Shown here piece after piece: positions 1 through 8,342 of a stretch of DNA of 64,000 nucleotides. This DNA is from Elusimicrobiota bacterium (GTDB taxonomy: Bacteria > Elusimicrobiota > Elusimicrobia > UBA1565 > UBA9628): positions 487,234 through 551,233 of the forward strand of contig JACRDN010000019.1 of NCBI GenBank assembly GCA_016218575.1. The letters are read 5' to 3'. Below the pieces are notes generated by a model. It was not told where the DNA came from. It searched no databases and saw only the letters and a program-made list of their open reading frames with translations. A program made the translations under genes and the position numbers. Within the stretch, counting starts at the first letter, position 1, and the number at the start of each line of letters is the position of its first letter.

Positions 1-1142
1 CCCACGCTGCCCATGGGCATCTTGGGCCTGTCGGACGCGTCGTCCCAGATTAGGAATTTCCATTCGCCGTTCTCGATCCCGGCGTAGCTCTGGAGCCGGC
101 CGGCCCGCACGAGTTGACCCGCCTCGTAGCCTCCCTCCGAATTCGGGATCAGCTCGACGAGAAATGGAGCGTCGGTGAAGCGAGCCGTATAATCTAAAAA
201 GAAGGGGGTTTGCTTCTCGTGATGGAATTCGTTGAGGAGCACATGGTTGACCGCCATCCACCACGCGCCGTCCTGGCCGGCATTGACGGCCATCCATTCA
301 TCCGCGTATTTGGCGACCTGGTTGAAGTCGGGTGAGAAGACGATCATCTTCGTGCCGTTGTGCCGCGCCTCGGCCGCGAAATGACAGTCGGGGGTACGCG
401 TCATGTTGAGGTTTGAGCCCATGACGGCAAGGAGCTTGGCATTGAACCAGTCGGCGGATTCATTAACGTCTGTCTGCTCGCCCCAAGTCTCGGGCGAGGC
501 GCTGGGCAGATCGCAATACCAGTCATAGAAGGAGAGCGATATCCCGCCCATGAGCTGGAGCATGCGAGCGCCGGCAGCGTAGCTTACCATCGACATTGCC
601 GGGATCGGCGAGAAGCCGGCGATCCGATCGGGGCCATGCTTCTTGATCGTGTAGATGTTGGCCGCCGCCATGATCTCAAGCACGGTGTCCCAGTCGGCTC
701 GCCTAAACCCTCCCTTGCCGCGCGCGCGTTGCCAGCGTCGGCGCGCTTCGGGATTCTCGATTAAACTCTTCCAGGCCTCGACCGGGTCCTCGGCTCTAGC
801 GCGAGCTTCTTTCCAGAGGTCGAGCAGGGCGCCGCGGATGTAGGGGTACTTCACGCGCAGCGGGCTATACAGGTACCACGAGTAGGAGATTCCTCGCTGG
901 CAACCGCGCGGCTCGTACGGGGGCAGGCTCGACTCAAGCAAGGGGTAATCAAGGCCCTGCATCTCCCAGGTCACGATGCCGTCTTTCACGTGTATGTTCC
1001 ACGTGCAGCCGCCCGTGCAGTTGACCCCATGGGTGCTGCGCACGACTTTGTCGTGCTGCCAACGGTTGCGATAGAACTCTTCCCACGAGCGCAACTCGGG
1101 CTTCGTCTCGTCCTTGATCCAGGGGTTGTGGCCGTCAGACAT
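1..1142 (-). CDS. narG: Nitrate reductase alpha subunit NarG, N-terminal part (runs off left edge)
   Basis: This is the catalytic molybdopterin subunit of membrane-bound respiratory nitrate reductase. Only the first 380 codons are in the window. The reading frame runs without a stop from the ATG at 1142 to the edge. The N-terminus has the NarG [4Fe-4S] FS0 site: His38, Cys42, Cys46 and Cys81, the same spacing as in Escherichia coli NarG. Strongly conserved stretches follow, such as [20 protein letters not shown] and [11 protein letters not shown], then the ESADW segment that holds the Asp ligand of molybdenum in NarG. No twin-arginine signal is seen, so a cytoplasm-facing enzyme is expected. 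The start overlaps the stop of the cytochrome gene by 8 bp, which suggests translational coupling. NarH, NarJ and NarI would lie beyond the edge. The NarG/nitrite oxidoreductase family is certain. Direction of catalysis (nitrate reduction) is inferred from the NarK and FNR-site context. Confidence 0.93.
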   Translation of the reverse strand, partial: MSDGHNPWIKDETKPELRSWEEFYRNRWQHDKVVRSTHGVNCTGGCTWNIHVKDGIVTWEMQGLDYPLLESSLPPYEPRGCQRGISYSWYLYSPLRVKYPYIRGALLDLWKEARARAEDPVEAWKSLIENPEARRRWQRARGKGGFRRADWDTVLEIMAAANIYTIKKHGPDRIAGFSPIPAMSMVSYAAGARMLQLMGGISLSFYDWYCDLPSASPETWGEQTDVNESADWFNAKLLAVMGSNLNMTRTPDCHFAAEARHNGTKMIVFSPDFNQVAKYADEWMAVNAGQDGAWWMAVNHVLLNEFHHEKQTPFFLDYTARFTDAPFLVELIPNSEGGYEAGQLVRAGRLQSYAGIENGEWKFLIWDDASDRPKMPMGSV

Positions 1143-2007
1143 TGGCATCCTCCGCAGAGTCCGTCTTGTTGACCATTGCTCGCCTGACCGAGCGCAAGCG
1201 GTCACCCCACCTCGAGTCCAATACGACGAATAGGGCCGCAGCGCCCAGCAGACCGATGACTAGGAAAGAGAGCCGAGCAATGGAGTCCGCGGGCCTCCCG
1301 CGCTGTGCCGCATCCTTCAGATAGGCGACCAGCGGCAGAATCTCTTGAGGGTTGAGGGCCCGCCCCGCGAACAAGGGCTTCATCATCGGGGAGCCAGGGC
1401 TCACCAGCCAGGCGGCTGAGGCTTTTTCCCCGCCTAGGCGCGAGAAGGCCAGAGTCAGGTCCGGGCCAAGGAAGCCTCCGCCAAGCCAGCTCATGCCCCC
1501 GACCGAGTGGCAAGAGATGCAGGACGGCCCGCCGTTCTTAAGCCGAGATTTTCCAAGAAAGAGCGCTTCGCCGTCCGCGACGTCGCTGGGCAAGAGCGGC
1601 CTGTTAATGAGTTGGGAACCCGCGAAGCGAGACTTCGGCAAGGCCGATTCCGCGTCAATGAGCTCGAGGAATTCCTCAATGCGCTGAGTCGTCATCCCCG
1701 CGATCGCGGGCATGATGACGTTATTGTGGGTCTTGTAGAGTTCCGTGACGGTCGGGTCTCCGGACTCAAGCATCCTGCTGGGATCGCTGATGAAGCGTTC
1801 GAGCCACTCCCGGCTGCGGCGCTTGCTCACATCCTTGAGGTCGGGGCCCGTCAGGCGTCCCCCGCCTATGGTGTGGCAGCTCGTGCAATTCTGCGCGAAG
1901 TCGGCGGGGTCGGCCTTGGCCCAGGCGATATCCGCCCGCGCGAGAACTCCGGCGGAGGCAACAACCGCCGCTATGCCGACGCGGGCCAGCGCCTGACTCC
2001 GGTTCAA
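1135..2007 (-). CDS. Membrane-anchored diheme cytochrome c of the nitrate operon
   Basis: This 290-aa protein has an N-terminal signal peptide (about residues 1-30, ending ADIAWA). It has two heme-binding motifs, CTSCH at 41-45 and CISCH at 163-167, each in a class I cytochrome c-like domain with candidate Met ligands further on (for example VIMPAIAGM and SPMMKP). One hydrophobic helix near residues 243-265 is followed by a short basic tail, so it is probably a periplasmic electron carrier tethered by its C-terminus. It lies between narK and narG, with an ATGA overlap upstream and an 8-bp overlap downstream. Diheme cytochromes are known in nar operons of some bacteria (NarC-type). Here it may link the quinol or cytochrome pool to the Nar complex or to downstream reductases. 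The heme motifs are seen directly. The partner is inferred. Confidence 0.88.
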   Translation of the reverse strand: MNRSQALARVGIAAVVASAGVLARADIAWAKADPADFAQNCTSCHTIGGGRLTGPDLKDVSKRRSREWLERFISDPSRMLESGDPTVTELYKTHNNVIMPAIAGMTTQRIEEFLELIDAESALPKSRFAGSQLINRPLLPSDVADGEALFLGKSRLKNGGPSCISCHSVGGMSWLGGGFLGPDLTLAFSRLGGEKASAAWLVSPGSPMMKPLFAGRALNPQEILPLVAYLKDAAQRGRPADSIARLSFLVIGLLGAAALFVVLDSRWGDRLRSVRRAMVNKTDSAEDANV

Positions 2008-3512
2008 GGGGTCGCCCTCGAAACTTGCCGTTCTCTGACGATCTCATGGTCGACACTGGAGAGATGATATTCCTCGGCGAAGGCGCCCGCCGGCTCCCGA
2101 AGGAAGATCATGCAGAACACGAAAGTCGCGGCGGCCGTCGCGGCGATAAAGAAGAAGAAGCGGTTCGGACTCATGAAGGTCAGGGCCGTCAGATAGATCG
2201 TGGCGCCGACGTTCCCGTAGGCGCCGACGTAGCCCGAAATCTGGCCGGTCAGCCGCCTCTTGATCATGGGGACGATGGCATAGGTTGTTCCGCAGCCTCC
2301 CGTCACAAAGACCGCCGCGGCCAAGGTCACCAAGACAGCCAGGGTCAAGGGCCAAGAAGGGCCGATGAAACCCATCAGGCCCATCGTAACCGTAACCCCG
2401 GCTAAGTACGCAAGCATGGCCCAACGCCGCGAGGGGACGCGGTCCGAGATGAAGCCGCCCAACGCCCGCGAGAAGAAGTTCAAGATGGCGAAGGTCGAAC
2501 CGATAAGACCCGCCAGTTGGGGACTCAAACCGAAAGTTTTCTGGAAAAATGCCGGCAACATCGAGATCACACCAAGCTCGACGCCGAAGGTCGCGACGTA
2601 ACAGGCGCAGAGGCAAGCGACATCGGTGAATCGGTAGCGGTCGTCCTCCGGCACGCCTCTTCCAAGCAACGGCGTATTGACCCTGAAGAGTTGGACGATC
2701 TGGTATACGGTCACCGCGCCTATGGCTGTGTAGGCTGCGGCCGCCGTTCCCGTTCCCATGAACCCAAGCCCGTGGATGCGCCAAACCAGGATTGCCAACA
2801 CTCCAACCACCGGGATAGTCCAGACGACCGCATTGACTAGATCGCCCCAGGTGCTGACCTCGATGGCCTCGGCCTTCCTCGGGCGATGGTGGACGGAGCC
2901 GGGCGGGCCGTCGGTGACGGCAAACCAATAGTAGATGCCGTAGGCGAACATGACAAGACCGCTGATGGCGGTGGCCCACCGCCAACTGCCAAGGAAGTTG
3001 AGGGCCAAAAGAGGCAGCGTGATCGCCGCGATGGAGGAACCCCAATTGCCCAGTCCCGCTTCGACGCCTTGGGCAAATCCGGCGTCACGGGGCTTGAACC
3101 ACAGCGAGGTCATGTGGATGCCGACGACGAAGCCGGTTCCCACCATGCTCAAGAGAAGCCGCGCTACCAGCATCTGCGTGTAGGTCGTGCCGAAGGCGAA
3201 GAGCAAGCACGGAAAGGCCATAGTCGTCATGACCAAGGTGAACGTTCGCCGCGGCCCCAGCCGATCGGAGATCATCCCGATGAGCAGGCGGCTGGGAACC
3301 GTCAGCGCGACGTTGCAGATCGCCAGGAGGTTCAACTGCTGCAGGGTGAAGCCCGTGTCCTTGACGATCGTCGTGACGAGCGGCGCCATGTTGAACCACA
3401 CATAGAACGTCAGGAAAAATGCAAACCATGTCTTGTGGAGGGCCAGGATGTCCGCCCTCCCGAAGTCGAACAGATCCATCCAGCTCATTCTAGCGCCGGT
3501 TTTTTTACTCAT
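2004..3512 (-). CDS. narK: Nitrate/nitrite transporter, NarK (NNP) family
   Basis: This is a 502-aa major facilitator protein with about 12 hydrophobic segments. The nitrate/nitrite porter signature is clear: GVEAGLGNWGSSIAA near residue 155, and RLLIGMISDRLGPRR between helices 2 and 3, the usual MFS loop motif. It imports nitrate or exchanges nitrate for nitrite across the inner membrane and so feeds NarG. The ATG at 3512 follows a GAGGCGAG ribosome-binding site. The stop overlaps the start of the cytochrome gene (ATGA). It is the first of three closely coupled genes narK, cytochrome c, narG. It is one 12-helix unit, not the fused NarK1-NarK2 form known from some denitrifiers. Confidence 0.95.
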   Translation of the reverse strand: MSKKTGARMSWMDLFDFGRADILALHKTWFAFFLTFYVWFNMAPLVTTIVKDTGFTLQQLNLLAICNVALTVPSRLLIGMISDRLGPRRTFTLVMTTMAFPCLLFAFGTTYTQMLVARLLLSMVGTGFVVGIHMTSLWFKPRDAGFAQGVEAGLGNWGSSIAAITLPLLALNFLGSWRWATAISGLVMFAYGIYYWFAVTDGPPGSVHHRPRKAEAIEVSTWGDLVNAVVWTIPVVGVLAILVWRIHGLGFMGTGTAAAAYTAIGAVTVYQIVQLFRVNTPLLGRGVPEDDRYRFTDVACLCACYVATFGVELGVISMLPAFFQKTFGLSPQLAGLIGSTFAILNFFSRALGGFISDRVPSRRWAMLAYLAGVTVTMGLMGFIGPSWPLTLAVLVTLAAAVFVTGGCGTTYAIVPMIKRRLTGQISGYVGAYGNVGATIYLTALTFMSPNRFFFFIAATAAATFVFCMIFLREPAGAFAEEYHLSSVDHEIVRERQVSRATP

Positions 3513-3625
3513 CTCGCCTCCCGCAATGCCCGCCCCTACTGTCCATAGCGCTCCTGATAGTTTCGCCGCAGCGCCTCCGCCTCTTTGGGAGAAAGGCCCT
3601 TGGTCCAGACATGTCGCTGCTCCTC
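3513..3625. other. Intergenic region between porin and narK, with a possible 35-codon leader ORF
   Basis: No clear promoter or terminator is visible. On the minus strand an ATG at 3612, preceded by a GGAG seven bases upstream, opens a 35-codon frame. Its stop (3505-3507) overlaps the narK start, so it could couple translation into narK. A second frame here (ending YQERYGQ) looks more protein-like but has no start codon after the porin stop. Either could be chance or the remnant of a lost gene. Confidence 0.3.
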
Positions 3626-4843
3626 TTAAAAGCGATACTGAGCAGCCATGCCGAGGTTCTTTGTGTCACCCGCAAGCGCCCCTACGAAATAGGAATGTAT
3701 GCGGCCAAACTCCAACGACAACGCCAAGTCCGCAGTCGCGTCCCAAATTGCATTGGCAGCGATCGTTTCGTTGCGGAAGATCGCAGTCGCCCCCGCGGCG
3801 AGGCCCGTTTGATCGATGCTTTCGAACCCAGCCATTGCGTTGAAGCGCCAGTTCTTGATCGGCTTCACCTGAGCCTGCGCGAAACCTCCGCGGGTCTGTG
3901 TCGTACGCGCGTTTCCTAGGTCGTTGTAGACCGTCCCAAGCCCGTTAAGGTTCTGATCAGAACGGCCATAGAAGCCCTCCACCGAGAGCGTCACGGATGG
4001 GAGAATCGGCAAGAGCAAGTGCCCGGAGCCCAGTAGGCCGTCGACCCGGTGATTTGTCGCGCCCGCCGGCTGCGGGACGACAGAGTTAAATGACTCCCGC
4101 AAGTATTGCATCGAAGCGCCGATAACGAAGGTCCGGCCGTCGATCTTCCTTTTGAGTTCAGTGAGCGCCTGGTAAGCCGGTCCACCGGAGAACTCTCCCG
4201 ATCCCGCGAGATCCGACGCGGTCGCGACGGTCGCGGCTCCCGAGGTGCGCCCGGCCTCGTCAGCGGAGAAAGATCGCACTAACGCTATTTTAGTGCCTGC
4301 GCTCCAATCGCCGCCCAGTTCCCAGTCAGCGTCCCAGCGCAGTTGCGGCAGTCGGTTCCAAAGGTTTCCCGAGTTGGAGAGAGACGTGATCCCGGCATGC
4401 GCGAGCGACTCCGGATTCAACGGGGCAAACGCCTTGACCCAATCTTGGCCGAATACGACCGCATGGTTCCCGCGTTTGGCCTGAATGTAGGCCAGGCGCA
4501 CGCGCGGGGCCACGGCGTTGACGTCAAGTCCGGCCGAACCCGTGTTACGCAATCCGAAAAAGTCAATCTCTACGACGCCGCTCAAGTCGGAGTCCCAGGG
4601 TCCCGTGCTCTTCGAGATATTCAGGCCCAAGCGCGTCTGGCGCGCGGTAAACAGCGATAAATTTTGGTTGGGCGGCAGCGCGTTTGACCCCGAGATCGCT
4701 TGAGTCGGCACGTCGGCGAAATTGGGCCGGTTCCAGTTCTGCACGTAGTTGACCAGCACCAAGCCATACGGCTTGATCTCGGCAGCGCGTGAAGGAACCG
4801 CGAGCAGGACCGCTACGATGAGTGCGACTGATAGTTGGATCAT
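3626..4843 (-). CDS. Outer-membrane porin, DcaP-like
   Basis: This is a 405-aa protein with a signal peptide (about 1-20, ending PSRAA) followed by alternating amphipathic beta-strands. It ends in aromatic Phe (MAAQYRF), the usual outer-membrane insertion signal. The segments ISGSNALPPNQNLSLFTARQ, TRLGLNISK, VEIDFFG and FGQDWVKAF resemble DcaP-type and related trimeric porins. The ATG at 4843 follows GGTGGAGAGG. It lies 16 bp after the Rrf2 gene and 113 bp before narK on the same strand. It therefore probably belongs to the nitrate operon and may let nitrate or another anion across the outer membrane. The substrate is not determinable from sequence. Confidence 0.8.
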   Translation of the reverse strand: MIQLSVALIVAVLLAVPSRAAEIKPYGLVLVNYVQNWNRPNFADVPTQAISGSNALPPNQNLSLFTARQTRLGLNISKSTGPWDSDLSGVVEIDFFGLRNTGSAGLDVNAVAPRVRLAYIQAKRGNHAVVFGQDWVKAFAPLNPESLAHAGITSLSNSGNLWNRLPQLRWDADWELGGDWSAGTKIALVRSFSADEAGRTSGAATVATASDLAGSGEFSGGPAYQALTELKRKIDGRTFVIGASMQYLRESFNSVVPQPAGATNHRVDGLLGSGHLLLPILPSVTLSVEGFYGRSDQNLNGLGTVYNDLGNARTTQTRGGFAQAQVKPIKNWRFNAMAGFESIDQTGLAAGATAIFRNETIAANAIWDATADLALSLEFGRIHSYFVGALAGDTKNLGMAAQYRF

Positions 4844-4859
4844 CTATTCCTCTCCACCC

Positions 4860-5348
4860 TCATTTCATGCTCTCGTGAAACCTGGTGGTCGTGTAACTGG
4901 CGACCGTGGTGGCGCCAAGAACCTTCCAGAGTTGGCGTTCGGCAAGACAGACTTGGTCATGAATGGCGCATGGCGATGCGCCGCCGCACCCATGCAACTC
5001 GAAGAGGCATTGGCGCCGTTCCGCCGATGGTCTTTCGACGGCTCTTATGACTTCGGCCAAGGAAATCTGTTCGGGATTCCGCCCCAAGGCATGTCCGTCC
5101 CCTGGACCACGCTGAGCGGTCGTGATTCCCCAGCGGGCCAATTGGCGGAGAATTTTGGCCAGAAAGCTTGGGGGCAATCCCTGCGCTTTAGCGATGTCCT
5201 CGATGGTGAAGAACGCGCCGGACTTTTGGCGGACCAGCCATGAGATGGCGCTTAAGGCATGTCTTAAGGAGGAGGAAAAATGAAAGAGAGTGATTTCTGG
5301 ACCTGCTTCTCCAGCTTTAGAAAACAACAAACCATCGGCGGAGTCCAT
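4860..5348 (-). CDS. Rrf2-family iron-sulfur transcription regulator (NsrR/IscR-like)
   Basis: A 162-aa product is predicted from the ATG at 5348. A winged-helix Rrf2 domain covers about residues 24-140 (HALSAISWLVRQ, then FTIEDIAKAQGLPPSFLAKI, the recognition helix region). Three cysteines, Cys114, Cys121 and Cys127, stand where Rrf2 proteins such as NsrR and IscR bind a [2Fe-2S] or [4Fe-4S] cluster. The frame can be extended to a TTG at 5387. The ATG is preferred because an FNR-type site at 5409-5422 would then sit at about -41.5 from a start site near 5374, leaving a normal leader. As first gene of the nitrate operon it probably senses NO or redox state and tunes the operon. It is NsrR-like by context. 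Exact ligand specificity is unproven. Confidence 0.85.
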   Translation of the reverse strand: MDSADGLLFSKAGEAGPEITLFHFSSSLRHALSAISWLVRQKSGAFFTIEDIAKAQGLPPSFLAKILRQLARWGITTAQRGPGDGHALGRNPEQISLAEVIRAVERPSAERRQCLFELHGCGGASPCAIHDQVCLAERQLWKVLGATTVASYTTTRFHESMK

Positions 5349-5408
5349 TAAGTAGTAATGAAACCACGAAGCGGCGCAAACGGGCAATGAACAACGTCAA
5401 GCGTTCGT

Positions 5409-5422
5409 TTGATTTTTGTCAA
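5409..5422. promoter_or_regulatory. FNR/DNR-type operator upstream of the nitrate operon
   Basis: The palindrome TTGAT-TTTT-GTCAA matches the FNR/NNR/DNR family consensus (TTGAY-N4-RTCAA). It is the only such site I noticed in the window and lies directly upstream of the Rrf2-porin-narK-cytochrome-narG series. Control by oxygen or nitric oxide through a CRP/FNR-family activator is inferred. That regulator is not encoded here. The stretch from 5423 to 5634 holds no convincing gene. Confidence 0.65.
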
Positions 5423-5634
5423 GTTCTGGCCGAAGCGGTCTTCCTTGAATTAGTTTCACGCGGCCTTGACAGATGAAATGGAGACCCAAAGGGCGAGTCC
5501 GTGTCGTTCCTTCCGGGATCGCTCCGGACTTGGGAGACGGTAACGCGGGATGAAACCACGGATACGAACGCTCGCAACGATGTGGCCAAGACTTGCTCGG
5601 CCAAACCCGGAAAATGTTGCGAGCCCGCCCGCCT

Positions 5635-5802
5635 TCAAGACACGGGAACGAGAGTGCCGCCGACGCAGTTGGCGCAGCGCTCTGAGCCGGAAGCGCACTT
5701 GGGGCACCAGAGCATCCCGCACTTGCCGCATTTCCGCCAGCCTTCTGGCTTTGCCTCCGCCTGATAGTTGCAACGCCTGCAGGCCAACGCATTGTCTTCC
5801 AT
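5635..5802 (-). CDS. Small cysteine-rich zinc-ribbon protein (55 aa)
   Basis: A 55-codon frame starts at the ATG at 5802, eight bases after a GGAGG. It contains four CxxC pairs: CRRC (8-11), CGKC (25-28), CPKC (33-36) and CANC (43-46). They form a compact double zinc ribbon or rubredoxin-like knuckle protein. No membrane segment is present and no family name can be assigned. It is a stand-alone gene between the nitrate operon and the cytochrome-fusion gene, and both longer overlapping frames here look like shadows. A promoter-like element (5827-5856) is shared with the PiT, disulfide oxidoreductase and glycosyltransferase genes, so it may belong to the same regulon. A metal-binding or redox role is likely by composition only. 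Confidence 0.72.
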   Translation of the reverse strand: MEDNALACRRCNYQAEAKPEGWRKCGKCGMLWCPKCASGSERCANCVGGTLVPVS

Positions 5803-5826
5803 TGTTTTCGTCCTCCGCAGTCGATA

Positions 5827-5856
5827 ATAAGTTTCCCGAGTGCGGAAAATGTTACA
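5827..5856 (-). promoter_or_regulatory. ECF-type promoter candidate, copy A (before the zinc-ribbon gene)
   Basis: Read on the minus strand, TGTAAC is followed by exactly 18 bases and then ACTTAT, with TTTTCC at the start of the spacer. The second box ends 24 bases before the ATG of the 55-aa gene. Three other copies with the same 18-base spacing occur at 13925-13954, 17035-17064 and 22090-22119. Confidence 0.5.
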
Positions 5857-5901
5857 TGGAAGAACGGAGTTGGAGACAAGCGATATCGCGTGATTGAGCA
5901 G

Positions 5902-8313
5902 CTATTGCTTAAACAAGTCCTTTACGTACTCAACGACGCGGGATATCTCATCCGAGGTAAGGATCTTGCCCCAATGCGGCATCCGTTGCATGGGCCGGCC
6001 GTCTAGGACCACGACCCCCATCCCGCCTTCTCTGGCGATTTGGCCGAGTGGTTTTCCGGTGATGCCTTGGCCGCGGCTTCCGTGGCAGACGGCGCAGTTC
6101 AATTTAAACACATCCGCTCCGGTAAGTTTTGAGTCGGCGCGTGCGGGCACCTGACTGGTGTCCGAAGCAAGCTGGGAAATGCCCACCGTCTTCGTGAAGG
6201 AAGTTGCTTTGGGAATCGAGTCTAGACGTAACGGCGTTGAGTCCTCGCCGCCTGCGCGATAAGCGAAATTGACTTTCGGGTTCATCACGTGAAGCTCTCC
6301 CTGGAGGGATTTGAAAGCCTTGTTGTCCGGACCGCCGATATTGACATAAACCTCATGAGCCGCGATGGGGGCGATGCCATAGCGGCCGTGCGATTTTCCG
6401 ACGAAGGGAATGCCATCTTCGTCCTCACCTTCGGTTCCGTAAGTGATCTCCCCGGTTTGATAATTTTCAGACATCTGGAGCCCTGAGACATCCATGGCCT
6501 GAATCCAGAATCGGGTAAACCTCTCCAGCAATGGCCTGATCCTGGATGGTTCCGCGGCAAAGCTCATTTCGCGGAAGGTTCCAATCGCCGCAGCCACCCC
6601 TTTCGGCGTTAAAGTTACCGTGTCATCGCCTAGGCGGGTTCTATAGAGTCCGGACTTTTCATCCCAGAACTTTTCGTTCAACCGATTGAAAGTCCGGTAG
6701 GCTCCTCTCAAGTATTTATCGTCCTTGGTGGCCTGCCACGCGGCTAAAAGGCCGCGCGTTCCCCAAAACAAGGGTTCGCTCAAATCGGCTCCCCCCGCCC
6801 CCGCGCGCTCAGGGATTGAGTATTCAGGTTCGAATGAGCCGTCTGTCCCCTCCAGGGTCAGAAGAAAATCGGCTTGGGCGATCAATAACTGTTGCGCCTC
6901 TTTCCTGAGCCATTGCTCCGTCTTTTCATTTCCAGAGAAGCGGTCGACAACGTCTTTGAGGGCAACAAGCAATAGGGCCGAATCCTCCATGGAGATGCGA
7001 TCCCCCGCCCCCGCGCGCGGCGACCAACCCGAAACGAACATTCCATCTTTCTGGTGCATGGTTTTGATGTTTTTGATCAAGACGGACGCGAGCCCTAAAG
7101 CCACTTGGCCGGAGCCCTTTTCAACCACGCCTTCATCTACGGGAGGATTTGCGGTAAAAGCCCGGTCGAAGTGTTGGGTCAAGTTGTAGTATTCGGAGCA
7201 AAGCCAGAGCCAGCTGGCTTGATCCCAAAGGCGGCTTGTGCCGTCCTTGACATGGAGGGACCATGGCCTATTGGGCAGGTCGCCAATCATGACTAAGTTA
7301 GAGCCGAGGGCGTGGGGTAGATAGCGTAGGCCTTCGGCCGGGTCATATTGGAAGGGCTCGATACCGCCTAGTCTTCCGCGTTCATCCGAGAATAGAGCAG
7401 CCTTCGCTTCAAGCAGCGTGTTGAAGGCGGCCAAGGACAGTACGATTCCACGGAAGCCTTCCTCAGCATCGTTACCCAGAAGGTTTGTGTCGCTGAATTC
7501 TTCGTTTGAAGCGCCCTTCTTGACATGATCGGAGTGCCAGAAGTACTGGACCCACATGGCTTGTTTGGCGGCCGCCTGAGCGGTGCCCCCCATATCGATG
7601 GTTTTGTCCATCCGGTCGCGGCTCCAACGCGTGTTGAAATAGTCCAGATAATAGGTGGGCATGCCCCAGTTTCCTTTTTTACCGCTCATCGGGTCGTCAA
7701 AGTTGTCGGCTGTGATCACCGGGCCTATGAAATGAGGATCAGCGGAAGTGAAGTTTAAGTAAGTCGGCGCGGCATCGTCAAAAACGCGCGGCATGCCCGT
7801 TCTTTGGTAGTAGAGCGGCATATAGTGGCTCAGCACTACACCCTTGTTGGCCGGCACCCGCTCGCCGCGGTCGCGCAGCGTGCGGTTGCGGTCGTAGAGC
7901 TCTCGGGCTTTGAGCGTCCAATAGGGACCGTGGACCGTGCTGATCCCGGCGTGCGCCCTGCTCGTCGCCCACTCCAGCGTATAACGCGAATACCAGTAGT
8001 TCTCAAGCGCAGTGATCCATTGGAATTGGGGCCAGTGCGCGATTGGAAAGCCGGCCTCGACGGCGTCAACGAAGTACTCCATTCCCGAGAGGAACTCCTC
8101 GTTGGCAAGATACAAGTTGTCGTTGGTGAAGAACCGTCGGCTCGCAATTTTGCTTTCCAAGGGGCTGCGATAGGCGGAGAGGTCCGGTTGCGGGGTGCCT
8201 TCCTTGATTTCAACTTCCGTTCCGTCCGGCGCGTGGAGATAGACCTTGGCGTTAACAGCGGGCCCATCGGCTAAGAGAAGGGCAACGATCATAGACATAA
8301 TGACGGTCTTCAT
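5902..8313 (-). CDS. Periplasmic helical-repeat protein with C-terminal cytochrome c domain
   Basis: This is an 803-aa product. The ATG at 8313 is chosen because GGAGGAACC lies just before it and a clean signal peptide follows (about 1-22, ending PAVNA). The upstream ATG at 8343 lacks both. The central 650 residues are rich in Trp and Tyr and in regularly spaced helices (WITALENYWYSRYTLEW, LFWGTRGLLAAWQATKDDKY, TFNRLNEKFWDEKSGLYRT). This resembles an alpha/alpha-toroid fold as in glycan-active enzymes or the DUF255 C-terminal domain. No family could be named. A class I cytochrome c domain follows, with CAVCH at 740-744 and candidate Met ligands at about 775-778. It probably couples a periplasmic oxidation to electron transfer. 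It lies 29 bp after an outer-membrane protein gene, most likely co-transcribed. Confidence 0.75.
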   Translation of the reverse strand: MKTVIMSMIVALLLADGPAVNAKVYLHAPDGTEVEIKEGTPQPDLSAYRSPLESKIASRRFFTNDNLYLANEEFLSGMEYFVDAVEAGFPIAHWPQFQWITALENYWYSRYTLEWATSRAHAGISTVHGPYWTLKARELYDRNRTLRDRGERVPANKGVVLSHYMPLYYQRTGMPRVFDDAAPTYLNFTSADPHFIGPVITADNFDDPMSGKKGNWGMPTYYLDYFNTRWSRDRMDKTIDMGGTAQAAAKQAMWVQYFWHSDHVKKGASNEEFSDTNLLGNDAEEGFRGIVLSLAAFNTLLEAKAALFSDERGRLGGIEPFQYDPAEGLRYLPHALGSNLVMIGDLPNRPWSLHVKDGTSRLWDQASWLWLCSEYYNLTQHFDRAFTANPPVDEGVVEKGSGQVALGLASVLIKNIKTMHQKDGMFVSGWSPRAGAGDRISMEDSALLLVALKDVVDRFSGNEKTEQWLRKEAQQLLIAQADFLLTLEGTDGSFEPEYSIPERAGAGGADLSEPLFWGTRGLLAAWQATKDDKYLRGAYRTFNRLNEKFWDEKSGLYRTRLGDDTVTLTPKGVAAAIGTFREMSFAAEPSRIRPLLERFTRFWIQAMDVSGLQMSENYQTGEITYGTEGEDEDGIPFVGKSHGRYGIAPIAAHEVYVNIGGPDNKAFKSLQGELHVMNPKVNFAYRAGGEDSTPLRLDSIPKATSFTKTVGISQLASDTSQVPARADSKLTGADVFKLNCAVCHGSRGQGITGKPLGQIAREGGMGVVVLDGRPMQRMPHWGKILTSDEISRVVEYVKDLFKQ

Positions 8314-8342
8314 GGTTCCTCCGGAAAAAGTTTGCTTGTTCA

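Noticed and set aside
5397..5879. A 160-aa minus-strand protein
   Set aside because: It is the wrong frame of the 55-aa zinc-ribbon gene and runs through the FNR-site region; low-complexity and without a ribosome site.
7525..8274. Plus-strand reading frames within the cytochrome-fusion gene
   Set aside because: Composition follows the antisense of a clear coding gene; no ribosome sites.
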